From: Spongilla lacustris | Taxonomy: Eukaryota; Porifera; Demospongiae; Spongillida; Spongillidae | Assembly: GCA_949361645.1 (NCBI GenBank) | Contig: OX442416.1 | Location: 20,729,451-20,793,450 of the forward strand | Reading direction: 5' to 3' | Length of the DNA stretch: 64,000 bases | Part shown: positions 30,110-44,000 of the stretch, piece after piece | Position numbering within the stretch: position 1 is the stretch's first letter | Layout of the letters: each line of letters opens with the position of its first letter | The notes under the pieces: model-generated | Told to the model about the DNA's origin: nothing | What the model saw: only the letters and a program-made list of their open reading frames with translations | The model's database searches: none | Made by a program: the position numbers and the translations under genes

Positions 30110-31168
30110 ATACAGACATGTACATAAATGTAAACTGCATGCCTGATCACATATAGAGATAAAGGCCCAAGCTTATTTCTGCGTCAAGTGTTCCATATTA
30201 CATATACTATCAACCATTTTTATGGAGGTGAAGGGGGTGGGGATGGGGGATGTAGTGGACAGCTTCATTGATGTGGGTTATAGATTCCTGTTCCAAGTGA
30301 TTAACATGTACATGATGCATTAGAGAATTCATGCGGAGTTCTTTAGCATGGTCAGTTGTGCATGAGAATGAGAAACTCACTTTGTCATTACCAAAAATGT
30401 ACATGTACTTACGGTTGCAAGTGCAACTCATGCACGGAGTTGTGATCAACAGATGACGTAAAATATGAGTGGTGCATGACACAGATAATGGGGGAACCTT
30501 CATTGTAAAATACTGTTCAAGTGGGGCTTTTTAGCTTTGAGCAGCTAGAGTTCTTTTTTATATGAGAGATATAGACTCTGTACACCGACAAAACAATGGA
30601 AGTAGAGTTAGTGTTTTGTTTTCTACTTAGTGGGAATTCCAACCTGACGAATACTTCAGAGTACCGCGATATATCCCCCTCCCCATCCACCCCACAGAAA
30701 AAAATGGCCCGTGTTTAACAAACGTAGGCCTATATCGACGTACTAGTAATCGTTAAAACTTCCGCGTACCTGTTTAAACATTTCAGGAAAGAACTGGCAC
30801 TCCGGCAGGAGTTTAAAGTATGGCACGCAGCTCACGCAGCTGCGTTCATGATTACGTCGATGCGCTCGTTTAAACACGGGACCTTTTTTTTTTTTTTTTG
30901 GAGGGGGGAGGGGGGGGGGGGAGGGGCCAATACTCTACGGTAATTACGAATTCGTCTGGATTATGTATCCAAAGATCGGGGTTGGAGGAAGCACAGCTGA
31001 TAAAAGTGGAGTACATGAAGTGGATTCGTGCGCAGCACAAATGAGTCTGAACAGCCATTCGTACAATCTAGGCGATCAAATTATCAATTAGCTATGAATA
31101 TATTAGTAATACCGACCTGGCAGGCCGACCTGACAGGCCGGACCCCGGCCTGACTTTCGGCAACCCTG
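30110..31168. mobile_element. 5'-truncated copy of the hAT-like element, copy 1
   Basis: Matches 40365-41464 over about 1.05 kb in the same orientation, including the TTTTTT/GGGGGG tract at 30885-30925, and ends in the same terminal sequence TTTCGGCAACCCTG. The left terminal repeat is missing, and no target-site duplication can be read. No transposase is encoded. Confidence 0.8.
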
Positions 31169-32185
31169 CTAGCGGTAATACTCACTTTTTTTTTTTGAAT
31201 TAAAATACATGTATACACGCTTCTATTTGCCCCACGGCACCTCGAGGGCAAGCTTCTGTTTAATATCCACCCCAGTGACCCAACCCCTTGACTATTATAC
31301 GCATTGCACATGTAGTGAAGATCTACATTTGTAACTAAGATTGTATGAAGATTATGCTGTTTTAATTCATAACGAATTTTTAAAATCTAGAGCAAAAAAA
31401 TTAAAGTGGCGCGCACGAATCAATGTACGAATTTTTATTTATTTATCTGCTTGCGATTGGTCGCACGTGAACAATAATAAGAATTCTTGCAGCTTGGTGA
31501 AAGCGTTAAGCTAGGGTGCATTAATTGTTTGTGGTATGCGAAGAGTGTCACCGTGCAAAACAGGTAAGCGGTCATAGATATTAGACTGCTGCGCCTTTGA
31601 TGTAGCAGAGCCGAATCGGCAGATTGGAATAGGCACGCGCGCATAACCGTTAGAAACCGTGAGATTAAAGACCTACAATGTAATCATAGATTGTAACAAT
31701 CTATGATAGAATGTAGAAAAATTGCACAATTCCATAAGGTGGTAGGGCGTTTTCTAAACTAGTAGTAGTACTATGTAGCTAACTGTAAGCGAATGTATGG
31801 TGCGAGCTAGGACATTAATGGGCGGGTGTCTGTATGTTTGATCAGAGATCATATGTGCAGTGAGTAGTGGGGCGTACGTACGGTCATAGATATTAAAGTA
31901 CTTTACGTTAAATCTATGGTAAGGTAAACACTACCAGGGCTAAGGGCTGGAGTTGGAGGGGAAATCACCGTACGCGTGAATGACATTAGCGGTACACATG
32001 TTGTGGATGGAACTGTATACACTGTACATGTATATGAATACAACTCTGTAACAACAAACCAAAAAAAAAAAGAACTTGTAAGAAAACAAATTGTAACTTC
32101 TTTATTGTGGTTCGGTAGACACTGGCTACATTCAGAAATAAAGGCAACATTGCTGTTTTTTGCTATCGCGTTCAGGTTACTTATC
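31169..32185. other. intergenic sequence upstream of the Kelch/Roc gene
   Basis: No gene supported. A short ATG frame at about 31537-31564 ends at a GTAAGC-like donor but cannot be tied to another exon. The word CGGTCATAGATATTA occurs at about 31571 and 31880. Confidence 0.4.
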
Positions 32186-32189
32186 AGTA

Positions 32190-32570
32190 AGGTTGAGTAC
32201 CTAAACAGCAGCTTCATTGCATGAGTACCTACACAGCAGCTTCATTGCATGAGTACCTACACAACAGCTTCATTGCATGAGTACCTACACAGCAGCTTCA
32301 TTGCATGAGTGCCTACACAGCAGCTTCATTGCATGAGTACCTACACAACAGCTTCATTGCATGAGTACCTACACAGCAGCTTCATTGCATGAGTGCCTAC
32401 ACAGCAGCTTCATTGCATGAGTGCCTACACAGCAGCTTCATTGCATGAGTACCTACACACCAGCTTCATTGCATGAGTACCTACACAGCAGCTTCATTGC
32501 TGCATGAGTACCTACACAGCAGCTTCATTGCATGAGTACCTACACAGCAGCTTCATTGCATGAGCTAGTA
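32190..32570. repeat. 28-bp minisatellite (GAGTACCTACACAGCAGCTT)
   Basis: About 13 copies of a 28-bp unit ending CATTGCAT, with TACC/TGCC and CAGC/CAAC variants. Confidence 0.95.
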
Positions 32571-33110
32571 AATATCTGACCATACCAGTATTGCTAAACA
32601 TAAGTTGCTTGCCACACCAAAGCCACATTTGGTTATGTATCCAAAACTGATCAGATCCACTTATTTTGTACAGCGTTTCCTCCTATAACATATATGTAAC
32701 ATGTAAAGCTAACCATATGCATGGGGTACAAAGTGCTTTTGTTAGTTGTAGGGGCTATGACCTGTTAGCTGTTGACTTTGGGCACACATGTGTATGTGAG
32801 TTGTGCAATGCCATATTTTTAGCATGACATTTGCAGTGTGTATCTGCTATTGTGGTACTGATTTTAATCTCAACAAACTAGAAAGGAGATACAAGTGTAA
32901 TGAACATGTAGGTTCATTTTGAGATGAAAATCATCACCACAAATACAATAATATTACATGCACATATACATCAAAGCTGTGTGGACTGTACTGACCAGTA
33001 TTTTGTCCCATCAAACATGAATTGACATTAGCACTGGTAATGATCAGCTAACCTCCCCCATCCACTTCCATTCACCTAGCTCAGCATACTATTGCTTCTA
33101 TCTCCATTAG
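32571..33110. other. sequence upstream of the Kelch exon; promoter not identified
   Basis: AT-rich without a clear TATA box or CpG cluster. The Kelch exon is preceded by CTATCTCCATTAG, which looks like a splice acceptor, so a 5' non-coding or short coding exon may lie in this stretch. Confidence 0.35.
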
Positions 33111-33662
33111 GACTGCACAATGTTTCATTTTGAAACTTGTTACAATGTACCCAAGTCCAGTTATAATAGATGTGGTCTGGTGGAGGTGGAGGGTAGGGTT
33201 GTTGTGTGTGGACAAGGACTAGGAAGAGTAGTGTATATGCTTGATGAAAAGAATAGGTGGAAGAGGTGTACTGATGGTGTTGAGATAGGGGCTGGACTAG
33301 GTGTATGTGGGGGGAAAATGGTTGCTGTAGGTGGCTATAAAAATGGTGTATGTAGTAAGAAGGTGATGGTGTGGAGAGGAGGGAGGTGGTCCCTCATGTC
33401 AGACATGTTGGTAGGGTGTGTGAGGTCCTGTGTAGTTAGCGTTGGTGGAGGTGGTCTTGTGGTGATGGGAGGGAGAGGTGATGGGCAAAGACCTTTGGCT
33501 GATGTTCAGGTGTTTAGTGGTAAGACACAGACCTGGCACTTTGGACCACCTCTTCCGAAGCCATGTGCAGACATATCAGCAGTGGTACATGAGGACCTGG
33601 TCTTTGTGATGGGAGGAGATGGCATGGCCACAGCTGTGTGGTGTGCCAACATCAATGACCTG
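33111..33662 (+). CDS. Kelch exon 1 (blades 1-4)
   Basis: The ATG at 33120 opens MFHFETCYNVPKSSYNRCG. Repeating units follow, each with a hydrophobic strand, a GG or GQ turn and an aromatic W: GLVEVEGRVVVCGQG...RWKRC, VCGGKMVAVGGYK...GRWSLM, GGGGLVVMGGRGD...TQTWHF, VHEDLVFVMGGDG. These are Kelch blades of about 45-50 residues. The exon ends GACCTG then GTGAGC in phase 0. An acceptor-like CTCCATTAG nine bases before the ATG suggests an upstream untranslated exon. Codons are T/G-rich with many valines and glycines. Confidence 0.75.
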
Positions 33663-34389
33663 GTGAGCCATTAAGCAGACTCTCTGTATAGCTGCCCTGT
33701 GGGGCATATATATCAACATGTACATGTATGTTATTATTGTTTAGTGGATACATTACACTTACATGCATGATGTCCATGAGTAGTCTCGTGCCCAGACCCA
33801 ATGCATTGCAGGTGTGGATGATGTTTGTCCCATGGAGAGGAGGGCTAAGGATTTGTAATGCAACCAATCACATTTCATGTTTATGATGAATATGATTAAA
33901 GTGTTTTGCTGCAAATATAGTGATGTCATTATAATCGCTAATGCCATAACTCGCGAAGCAAAGAAAGAAAGCTTTGTTGGCATGGCTGAAGATTGGTGCT
34001 GTTGCTTGTACAACCGCATATGCTTGAGAGGCTAAGCCAAGTAGCCGTCTTTAGACCTTATAGTAATAAACACCTTCTAACCTCCCGGGCCTGAAACGCT
34101 TCAATGAATAAACAGAGCACCATTTACCTTGACAAGGCTAGTCCATGAGTCCCCCATAAGCACTTAAAAGGCATATCCACACTATATCTATCTGCATTGG
34201 GGCCTTGGGGGTCAAATAATTTATTTGACGAATACAATGTGCTTCAATGTGGACTGAGTGTTTTGAGTGTGTAAAATCTTCTGTTTACAACCTTACTGTG
34301 CTATACTACACCCCACCCACACACATATACTTATGTATACACATACAACACACATGCACATATACATATACATATACATGTACATGCAT

Positions 34390-34465
<76 letters not shown>

Positions 34466-35039
34466 GATTGCTGTGCATTCACAAGAAGAAACACACCAAT
34501 CTACCTGGAGAGAGATACCAGATGTACCATTCTGCTGTTCAGCTGTGTGTGTAGTTGATGGTGTGCTCCTTGCCATTGGAGGAACAGAGGACATGAGGGG
34601 ATCAAAGAAGACCTCTGCCATCTATGCCCTCCACCCTGTTGATCAGAAGTGGCAGCATGTTGGAGACATGCCATTTGAGTGTTCCTATGTAGATACTCTA
34701 CTGCTGTCAGGACGAAGGCTGTTGGTGGTTGATGGGAGAAGTCAGAGGGTCTTGAGGGTCACTGTGGAAGGTAAGCCATGCAAGTGTTATGGTCAGTACT
34801 ACTAACCAGACTATTTTCAGGTCTGGCTATGGTCTTCCCTAGTCCTTTGAACACAGTGAAGACAGATGAGAGGTGTGAGTAGTTAGGTAGTTAGAGGGAA
34901 CTAGAGTGCACAAATGGGAAATTCCCCCCCCCCCCCCCCCCCCCCCCTCCTGTTACTACTTTGTACAATGTAGTGGTACATTCATGAGTGCTCATGTAAG
35001 AGCACGTCATCTATTTCCTAAGGTGTGGAGACATTATGA

Positions 35040-35074
<35 letters not shown>

Positions 35075-38000
35075 ATCTCCCTTAGGTAGGTAGATGTTCT
35101 TAGTACACATCCAATGCATCACTAGGGTGAGGGTTCCCACCTCATTACCCTCACTCAGGTCACCTTATATAGAGGTACCTGACCATAGTGGTTGCTAGGA
35201 ATGCCCTCACCATGTATAGGTTTGTTTTGTGGAGCATTTATGAAGGCAGTTTAATAGTAACCAACATAGTAGCCCACATCCTGTCATACTGATGAAGTCA
35301 TTGTGTGAAGTCATGTTTGTTTGCATCACATGTACATGGAGGTACCACAGATGAAACTATACCTTATCTGTCTTGCTGTACATGTAGTACTGAATTTAGT
35401 GTACCATATCAGCAGACCTTATTGCATATAGTGTATATATACATGTATTGTGGGGATGGTAACTACTACTTTTTACATATCTGATTTGATACCTTCATTC
35501 AGGAGGCTCTATGAGGAGGCCATGACCAAGGGATATGTGGAAACTTCAGTGACCAAGTGTCTCATCCTTGGAGCTGCTGGTGTTGGCAAGACTCACCTCA
35601 AACACCTCCTTCTCAAGAAGGACCATCCAAAGCAACGTATCAGTACAGGACTGGCCGACAACCCTGTTAGAGCCATCTCCTTCACACTGGCTGGTATGGG
35701 TGGACTAGAGGAGGATGACTGGTTTGTGGTTGAAGATGACCAGGCACTGATGAGTGTTATTGGAGGAATCATCAAAGGTGGTGTATCCATGGCACCATCA
35801 TTGGCTGATGTGGTGAGCACTCTCCCAAAGATGGCCATAGACCCTTCCAATGTACCCAGTGATGGAGCTGTTGGTCCCACCCCTGCTGGTGTGAACATCA
35901 CCAAGGACACCACCCAGCCTGAACAGAGCAGGACTGCAGATATAGAGGATGAGCTGGTTCATCACATCAACCCTTCCTCAGGTAAGAGCAGCAGGCCTTG
36001 TTATTTGCTAAGTTGTTATAACCCTAAATCTCCCTCTGTAGACAAGAAGTTGTTTGGTGTGAAGTGGATCCAGTTCATTGACAGTGGTGGTCAGCTCCAA
36101 TACCATGACATCCTTCCATTGTTCATTCAAGATTCCATGGTAACAATATTTGTACTGAAGCTGTCAGAAGAACTATCACATCACCCCACCATTGAGTACT
36201 ATGGAGCAGATGGCAAGCCTGTTGGTAAACCATATCAATCATCTCTCTCTCATAAACAGATTCTTCAACACTGTCTTGGAGCAATTCACTCCCAGGATGC
36301 TCATCCTCTGATCATCATAGTGGGAACCCATAGAGATACCAAAGATAGCTGTGCAGAAAGCATCCAAGAGAAAAACCATCAACTGAAGGCATTACTGGAT
36401 CCCACCCACTTCTGTGTACTTTGCAATGGAGAAGGAATGGACGAACTGATATTTGCTGTGAATGGTCATTCTCCTGAAGATGTGGACAGACATGTTGCCC
36501 AGGTACTTAGAAAGGAAATAGTATCCAAATATCCGCAGCAGTTATTTAGGCAGCCTATAGCATGGTTTGGGCTACAAATTGTTCTCCAAAGGTCTTCCCA
36601 TGATGGTGTCTTAAGTCTTGTAGAATGTCAGGTGTCTGCTAAAAGGTTTCACATTGAAGGAGATGCATTCTCTGCTGCTTTGCACCATCTTGTCAAACAC
36701 AATGTGTTCTTATATTACCCAGAGGTTCTTCCCCAGACAGTGTTCTGTGACCCCCAGGTAGTCCTCACCAAGGTGACTGAATTAGTGCAGTACCATCACA
36801 AGCTGAGGAATAATCCAGATTGGCGTGTGGCTGTTGCAAGTGACCTGGTCATGTTCAGGGACCATGGCCTATTGTCAGTGGAGCTACTGAGGAATTTTCC
36901 AAAGCACTACAAAGATGGTCTGTTCACTCCACAAGATCTTGTGAAGTTGCTGGTGAGTCGTGGTGCCATAGCTATGATCAGAGATGGTGAGTACTTGATG
37001 CCTGCTCTGCTGCCCCACCTGGACTCCACCCAAGTGTCCATGTACCTTGAAAGAGGTGCCTCCCTGATGATTAGGTTCCCCCATGGCTATATTCCTAGTG
37101 GTCTGTTTTGCTGTCTTGTGGCCATACTATTTTCTTCTTTTTGGAAGGTGTGCATAGATAGGGGCAAGCCGTTGTGTCTGTATCGCAACTGTATCAGATT
37201 AGTACATAAGGACTCCTTAGAAATTGTGACCCTTGTTGACATGTTCTCCTATATAGAAGTACATGTTGATGAGTCTTCAAGTGAGGTGTGTAGGGAGATA
37301 AGAGGTCTTGTCCACAGTGGTATCAAGAGTGCCTGTAGTGTACTCAAGTACCATAATGTCCAGTTAGAAGATGCCTTCATGTGTGCAGGAGCCCGTTGTA
37401 CCTCAGACCCTCCTCATGTAGCTGTAGTGGTGCGTTCAAGGTCAGCATACAAGTGGAAGTGTACCATTTTAGAAGACCAGAATGGAGACCTGAGTGAGGA
37501 CCAGCTGATGTGGTTGATTGCTACAACAGGTAGGCAGTTATGTGTTGTGTGTGTGTGTATGTGTGTATGATAAATGCTATACTTTGTACAAGTTTTATGG
37601 GGTTGCCATAATTATTGGCCTACATGTACATGTACAGTAGCTAGAATATGCAACAATTGAGACTCTAGTTTGGAGTGTCTGATATCTGACGACATACATG
37701 TAGATCCTACCGCTTTTGTTACATGAATTAAACCATTAAACTTTTTAAACCGTTGCCTGCAGTAACTAATTCATTCTTGCAATTCCCTAAGTGTTATTGA
37801 TGGAGATAGTAAAATTTACTATCTCAATCAATAACACTTGAGATCGTTCCAGGCTGCATGGTTTTTAAGACATGTCAATATACTGCCACGTGTGCATGAA
37901 AACTGACATCAGAATAGTATTTTATAGTTATCGTTTACTAATGTTAAAAGTTTCTAGCAGATGTCTGGACTGAACATTGGGACATCCACCACCAACTACT

Positions 38001-41000
38001 GCATGTTGTAACTTGCATCATATGCATATAAACAGCACTGTATACATAGCTAATATTTTAAAGGCCTCCTGTCACCGCTCCCTATCATTCGCTGTACATG
38101 AATGAACTGAGCTTATTCTACACACAAACATTCCCTTTTGTATACAAAGGGTAAACAACACGAGCCTTGCATGCATGAAATGGTTCACAAACCAAATGCA
38201 ACACATGAATTATGTGAATAAAGTCCAGTTTAGCATGTATGCTGAGCTCAGCACCCTTCAGCCATTACACCAGCGATTTTTGCATAGCTTTCAAATTTTT
38301 TCAATGCAAACAGGAGGGGTGCCCCCCTCCTCCACGTCCCCTCCCCATGCAGGTGGAGTGCCTGTGGTGCAGGATGCCACACCCATAATGGGCCGCATAA
38401 ATTTTGGACAGAATGCGCCAGGCCTGGTAACCCCTTGTATAAAATTTCTTCATCGGCTACATTAAATCCTTAGCCTTAATGTATTGTGAAATTTGATGCT
38501 TGCTGGATCTGCCCTTATACACCTACTTGATTTAGCTCTACCTGTTCCCTGAGGAAAACATTTTGGCTTTAGACCCTCCCCCCCCCACACACACATACAC
38601 ACACACTGTGGGTGAAATGTTAAATCGCGAATTCACTTGCGTTCACTAAATGTTTCATGTTTCAACTGGTCAATTATGTAAGTAAATTATTCATAAGTTA
38701 ACTGGTCAGGCTGAGGGGGAAGGGTCTTTAGACCCAAAAGACCCCCCCTCCCCCTCCCCTGGCTGTATCCCCAAACAGTCCTCAAAATTTTATTGAATTG
38801 TAGATAATCGTCAGCAATCTGAACACAGGATACCTATAAACATATGTATGTAAAATTTGTAGAATTTGTGACACTCTTGCATAAATATATGCCTACAAAA
38901 TTATACTGGTGGCAAAATTAGATTGCCAAACCTTTCAAATAAAAAATGTGTATGAAATTAGGTGGCTTGAGAAGATTCATTTTTTTCAGTTATGCAGGGT
39001 ACAATTGTTACAGTGACAAGATATAAAAAACATTCTCTCTGAGAAAGTTAGTCGCATATAGGATTTCAAGGCAATGGTGGTGTAAAAAGGAAGGGAACAA
39101 GGAATCAACGATAGTACAAATTTTTTAAATAGTCCTATATTTAGCACTTTTGTAGTACGTTGCTAAATATCAAAAAAATTGTACCATCATTGTAGAGCAT
39201 TAACCTTTAATCTGTGTGAAACGATCCTGAATTCAGGATTGGTAAAATCCTGAATTCAGGATGGTGAGTTCTGCCGATTATAACAACCATTGCAGTGAAA
39301 ATTAAGATCATTAAAAACATAAAAGCTGTTTGTTTCAACAATGCTGCACACATTCTATAGCATGGAATAAGTTTTATCATCTAGAAAGCTGCCCAAACCT
39401 CAAGCACTAGTCTCGTACCCAGACCCAAACGTACGTAAGCATTATCGCTTACATGATGTTATGCTGTAAGCGATAATCATCGTTACGTACATTTGGGTCT
39501 GGGTACGAGACTAATAAGCACGTACGTTGCAGTCGTTGCTCCCGCGTACATAAATTAAATGATTAGCAATTTATAGTTTGTAATGCTTACAAAGAGCATT
39601 GAACATATCAATTTAACTCCTTTTCACTACTTATTGATGGTAGCACCTCCAGACTCTTGGTAGAAGTTGTATTTTTATCAAACTTGTACACATAATAATA
39701 GAAAAAGGTAATTTATTATCACTGTCCGAGCATCCGGCTTATTATCCGGTACGCATTGCAATGCTATTTATACCAAACATCTAGGCATTTTGGCACCCCC
39801 CTTAGGTCGGCGCCCGGGGGCAATTCCCCCCCCCCCCCCCCCCCCCCCCCCCCCACCCGCTACGCCACTTCCGTGCGGGTTGAAAGATAGGTCCGTGATT
39901 TCTGAAAGAATAGTTGTTTAGTTGTTTAGCTTATTTGACGCTTCCTATTCAGGTATTAATCAGTTATAAGTACCAGTAGATAGCCTTCATAGTGTATGAG
40001 GTTTCGGCTAAGCTTTAGACGCTTCGTAGTCCATAACAGGGGCGGATACAGGATTTTGTGTTAGGGGGGGCATTTAGGCAGGGTTGCCGAAGGCCAGCCC
40101 GGCCTGACAGGTCGGCCTGCCAGGCCGGACTGTCCGCTTGGCCTGGCAGGCCGGACTCTCACCTGACAGGCCGGGATCCGCCCACAAAGTGGGAGTAGAT
40201 TGTCACACCAATGCATGCGCCAGCAATTACATGCATTGTGTTATCAGAGATCATATATAGATGCACAGCTTTGATTGATTTCAGGGTGCTCTGTCTCAGT
40301 TAGGAAGGATTACTGACTCTGCATGTGTGGCATTGGCAGTATTGGAAGTGCAAATAATACATACATGTGCATAAATGTTAACTGCATGCCTGATCACATA
40401 TGGAGATAAAGGCCCAAGCATATTTCTGTGTCGAGTGTTCCACATAACATATACTACCAACCATTTTTATGGAGGTGGGGGTGGGGATGGAGGTGGGGGA
40501 TGTACTGGACAGCTTCATTGATGTGGGTTATAGATTCCTGTTCCAAGTGATTAACATGTACATGATGCATTAGAGAAGTCATGCGAATAATGGAGTTCTT
40601 TAGCATGGTCAGTTGTGCACGAGAATGAGAAACTCACGTTGTCATTACCAAAAATGTACATGTACTTACATGTACAAGGTTGCAAGTGCAACTCATGCAT
40701 GGAGTTGTGATCAACAGATGACATAAAATATGAGTGGTGCATGACACAGATAATGGGGGAACCTTCATTGTAAAATACTGTTCAAGTGGGGCTTTTTAGC
40801 TTTTAGCAGCTAGAGTTCTTTCATATGAGAGATATATAGACTCTGTACACCTTGAAATGCGACCAAACAATGGAAGTAGAGTTAGCGTTTTGTTTTCTAC
40901 TTAGTGGGAATTCCAACCTGACGAATACTTTAGAGTACTGCGATATATCCCCCTCCCCATCCACCCCACAGAAAAAAAATGGCCCGTGTTTAACAAACGT

Positions 41001-44000
41001 ACATCGACATAATCATTAAAACTTCCGCGTACCCGTTTAAACATTTCAGGGAAGAACTGGCACTCCAGCAGGAGTTTAAAGTATGGCACGCAGCTCACGC
41101 AGCTGCGTTCATGATTACGTCGATGCGCTCGTTTAAACACGGGACCTTTTTTTTTTTTTGGAGGGGGGGGGGGGGGGGGGGGGGCCAATACTCTACGGTA
41201 ATTACGAATTCGTCTGGATTATGTATGCAAAGATCGAGGTTGGAGGAAGCACAGCTGATAAAAGTGGAGTACCTGAAGTGGATTCGTGCGCAGCACAAAT
41301 GAGTCTGAACAACATTCAAGGCCATTCATACAATCTAAGCGATCAAATTATCAATTAGCTATGACTATATTAGTAATACCGACCTGGCAGGCCGACCTGA
41401 CAGGCCAGGGCTGTCAGATCGGCCGATCACAGGCCGGACCCCGGCCTGACTTTCGGCAACCCTGCATATAGGGGGGAATGGGGGCGTGCCCCTCCGAACT
41501 TGCCAGGGTGTCTGGGAAAGCGCAGTAAGCACCATCATCTCCGCCCCAAAACCCTAGCCACTGGTTAGGCACTCAAGAGTAGGCTCTGCTTTCTTCACTA
41601 CAAAATATAGTAAAGTCTCACTCATATGATTAATGATTCATTGGCACATACATTGTACACTTTTTGCACGCCGCAAACACTTCAGCAATGGTCAGCTGAC
41701 GCTTATAGCCATGGGATCCGGATGACGGCGGACTCCGCAGATCTACCACTTTCCTGACGGCAATTGAAATTGAAATTCGCAAATTATGTACGAACTGAAC
41801 GCTGAGCGAATGTACGAACTGAACGCTGAACTAATGTACGAACTGAACGCTGAACGAATGTACGAACTGAACTCTGAACGAATGTACGAACTGAACGCTG
41901 AACGAATGTACGAACTGAACGCTCAAAAGTACAATAGAAAAAGTGCCACGCGAACTGAACGCTCAAAAGTACAATAGAAAAAGTGCCACGTGTCAGGGGT
42001 GATACTTAGCACGTACAACAGGTCTAGCGCCTGCAAGAGCTAAGACAGTGCGGCGCTGATGACATATAATTAAATTCATTACAATGGACAGGAGGCGTAT
42101 CCTTATTAGTTAGGGGGGGCATAGGCCGGGTTTGCCCCCCCCCTGTATCCGCCACTGCATAACAAGTACAGCAGCTTTAACGGTGGGCACACTTAGAAAT
42201 AGGGCGTGTCCTACCTGTGGTTGACCATTGTACAGTTGAAACCGTGGTACTTGTCCATAAATTTTTGTTCAGTACTTCTATGTTTGGCATAGGTTTTTGG
42301 AGAAATGGTAAATGATATCAAAAATCTGATTGCAGATTAATGTTGGTAAACTACATGACAACACATATCGAAAGTGTAAAATTGTCACGTGACTTCGTAG
42401 TTATTCAGCATTTTCGTTTCTGTAAGCTGTTTAGTAAACTCGTTTCTAGATGTTTTCTCCACCGGTACACTACGGGTTGTACTGAAAAGCGCCATATATA
42501 TACTATGTCAACGGCTCCATTGATTGTCCGAGTCGAAATTTCAACGCGGTAAACCGTTACACTTTTAAACCCGAATAGGTGCTGTTTAGAGGTGTAAAAG
42601 TTTCTTGATATAAAAACCAACAAGAATGCCTTTTGGGCATCACATTTAGCCGTTATAGATAGAAGAGAGGTGTCTGCACTAGAAAAACCCAACTAACATG
42701 TATGGTGTTTTACCCGTTCGCTAAAACACTCGTCCAAACTTTAGGCTGTGATTGCCGTCCATTTTTATGTAGTATTCTGATTATTAGCGCATGCGCAGTG
42801 CTGCATTTCGTGCATATACCGTATAATTGTCTGTTCATGTACGTTGTGCAGTTGATATTCCTTTGGGCCTCATTGAGTTGCTGATATAAGCTTACATTTA
42901 TATGAATAACATTTTTATAATTTACGTTATTTATGAGTTTGTTCGCTAAATGGCTGAAACTCTGAGCCCTCCGTCGGATCGACCTACATGTACACGTACA
43001 AGAAGAGCTAGCGTTGCAGCGCCAGATGCTTGAAAAGCTTTTAAGCATAAGGGAGCAGGGACGAATACAGGATTTCAGAATAGGGGGGGTTGTTAATGAA
43101 AGACGGGTGTCGTGGGGGGTGCGGCCGATTCAGCGGGGGGGGGGGGGGGGGGGGGGGGGGGGGTGCTGTCCGCTTTCGGCCGATTCAACGATCGGGAGGG
43201 GGGGGGGGGGGGGGGGGTGTTGACCGGGTTGTACATGTTACATTGATGATCAAGCTTGTTTTCCTTTCTCTTTTTCCATTTTCTATTCTTCTAAGGCATG
43301 AGTCCCATGGCCAGCGTAGGCTGGGGCATGGTAAGGACGGGTACCCATTCCCGCCCTAGCGCATGTGTTACTGTGGCATTCCCCCTTGGCTCCCAACTTG
43401 TTAGGTGCTCCAGGGATATATGTATTATCTTTGCATGGGGCTTCTAACATCAACAGGACAGCAGTGCATATAGCTACACTTGTTAACCTGACATGCGTGT
43501 AAGTCCAACTGTTATCATGCTACTACATACAATAGTTACTAAGTAGCTAGGCTATCATGAAAGTTAATAGAGCGCCCTTCAAAGTGATTGATGTAGAATG
43601 CTCCGATCCTTGTACTGGTTACCCTTAGTGACCTGGCTAATGTTTAGTATGAAAAGATCACCTTCTGGCTTGTTCAAAAAACAAGAATACACATGTGAGA
43701 AGGTATTGAATATGATTATGTATATGAATACTATAGTCCTAATGAGCAGGTTTTGCAAACAAAGGATGCGGGCTGGGGACCAGAAATTAGTTTGGTATGG
43801 CCTACATGTTTGTACACCCAGGAAATACCCATTATTTACCTCTGGTATTTACGTATTTCCTCTCTTAGTTCCTTCTCCTCCATATGGACTGAAGGCTTTT
43901 AATATAACATCCACATCCATGACCATATCATGGCAGCCACCACATGACCCAAATGGTGTCATCAGAGGCTATCAAGTCAGCTACACTCCACATGGTGAAA

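Larger units (their letters stand above)
37530..40036. other. intron sequence with small palindromes
   Basis: Part of the 6.3 kb intron. It contains a near-perfect hairpin at 37790-37838 (AGTGTTATTGATGGAGATAG and its complement), a foldback-family copy at 39014-39180, two ATCCTGAATTCAGGAT palindromes at 39225-39265, and a foldback MITE at 39408-39513. A 96-codon open frame at 38175-38465 shows no recognised domain. Confidence 0.55.
40037..42157. mobile_element. outer hAT-like non-autonomous element, hosting a nested element
   Basis: Left end CAGGGGCGGATACAGG at 40037 and right end CCTGTATCCGCCACTG closing at 42157 are terminal inverted repeats (14 of 16 or better). The CAGTGGCGGATNCAGG type of end is familiar from hAT elements in many invertebrates. 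The flanks share CATAA (CCATAA before, CATAA after), a five-base match rather than the eight expected of hAT. Without the nested insert the element would be about 730 bp. No transposase ORF. Confidence 0.72.

Noticed and set aside
34247..34621. ORFs over the CA repeat before Kelch exon 2
   Set aside because: Repeat-driven; only the Kelch frame from 34467 has domain support.
42950..43033. Small ORF starting MAETLSPPSDRPTCTRTRRA as first exon of a separate second Roco gene
   Set aside because: No donor in a compatible phase before its stop, so it cannot be joined to the FN3 or Roc exon.
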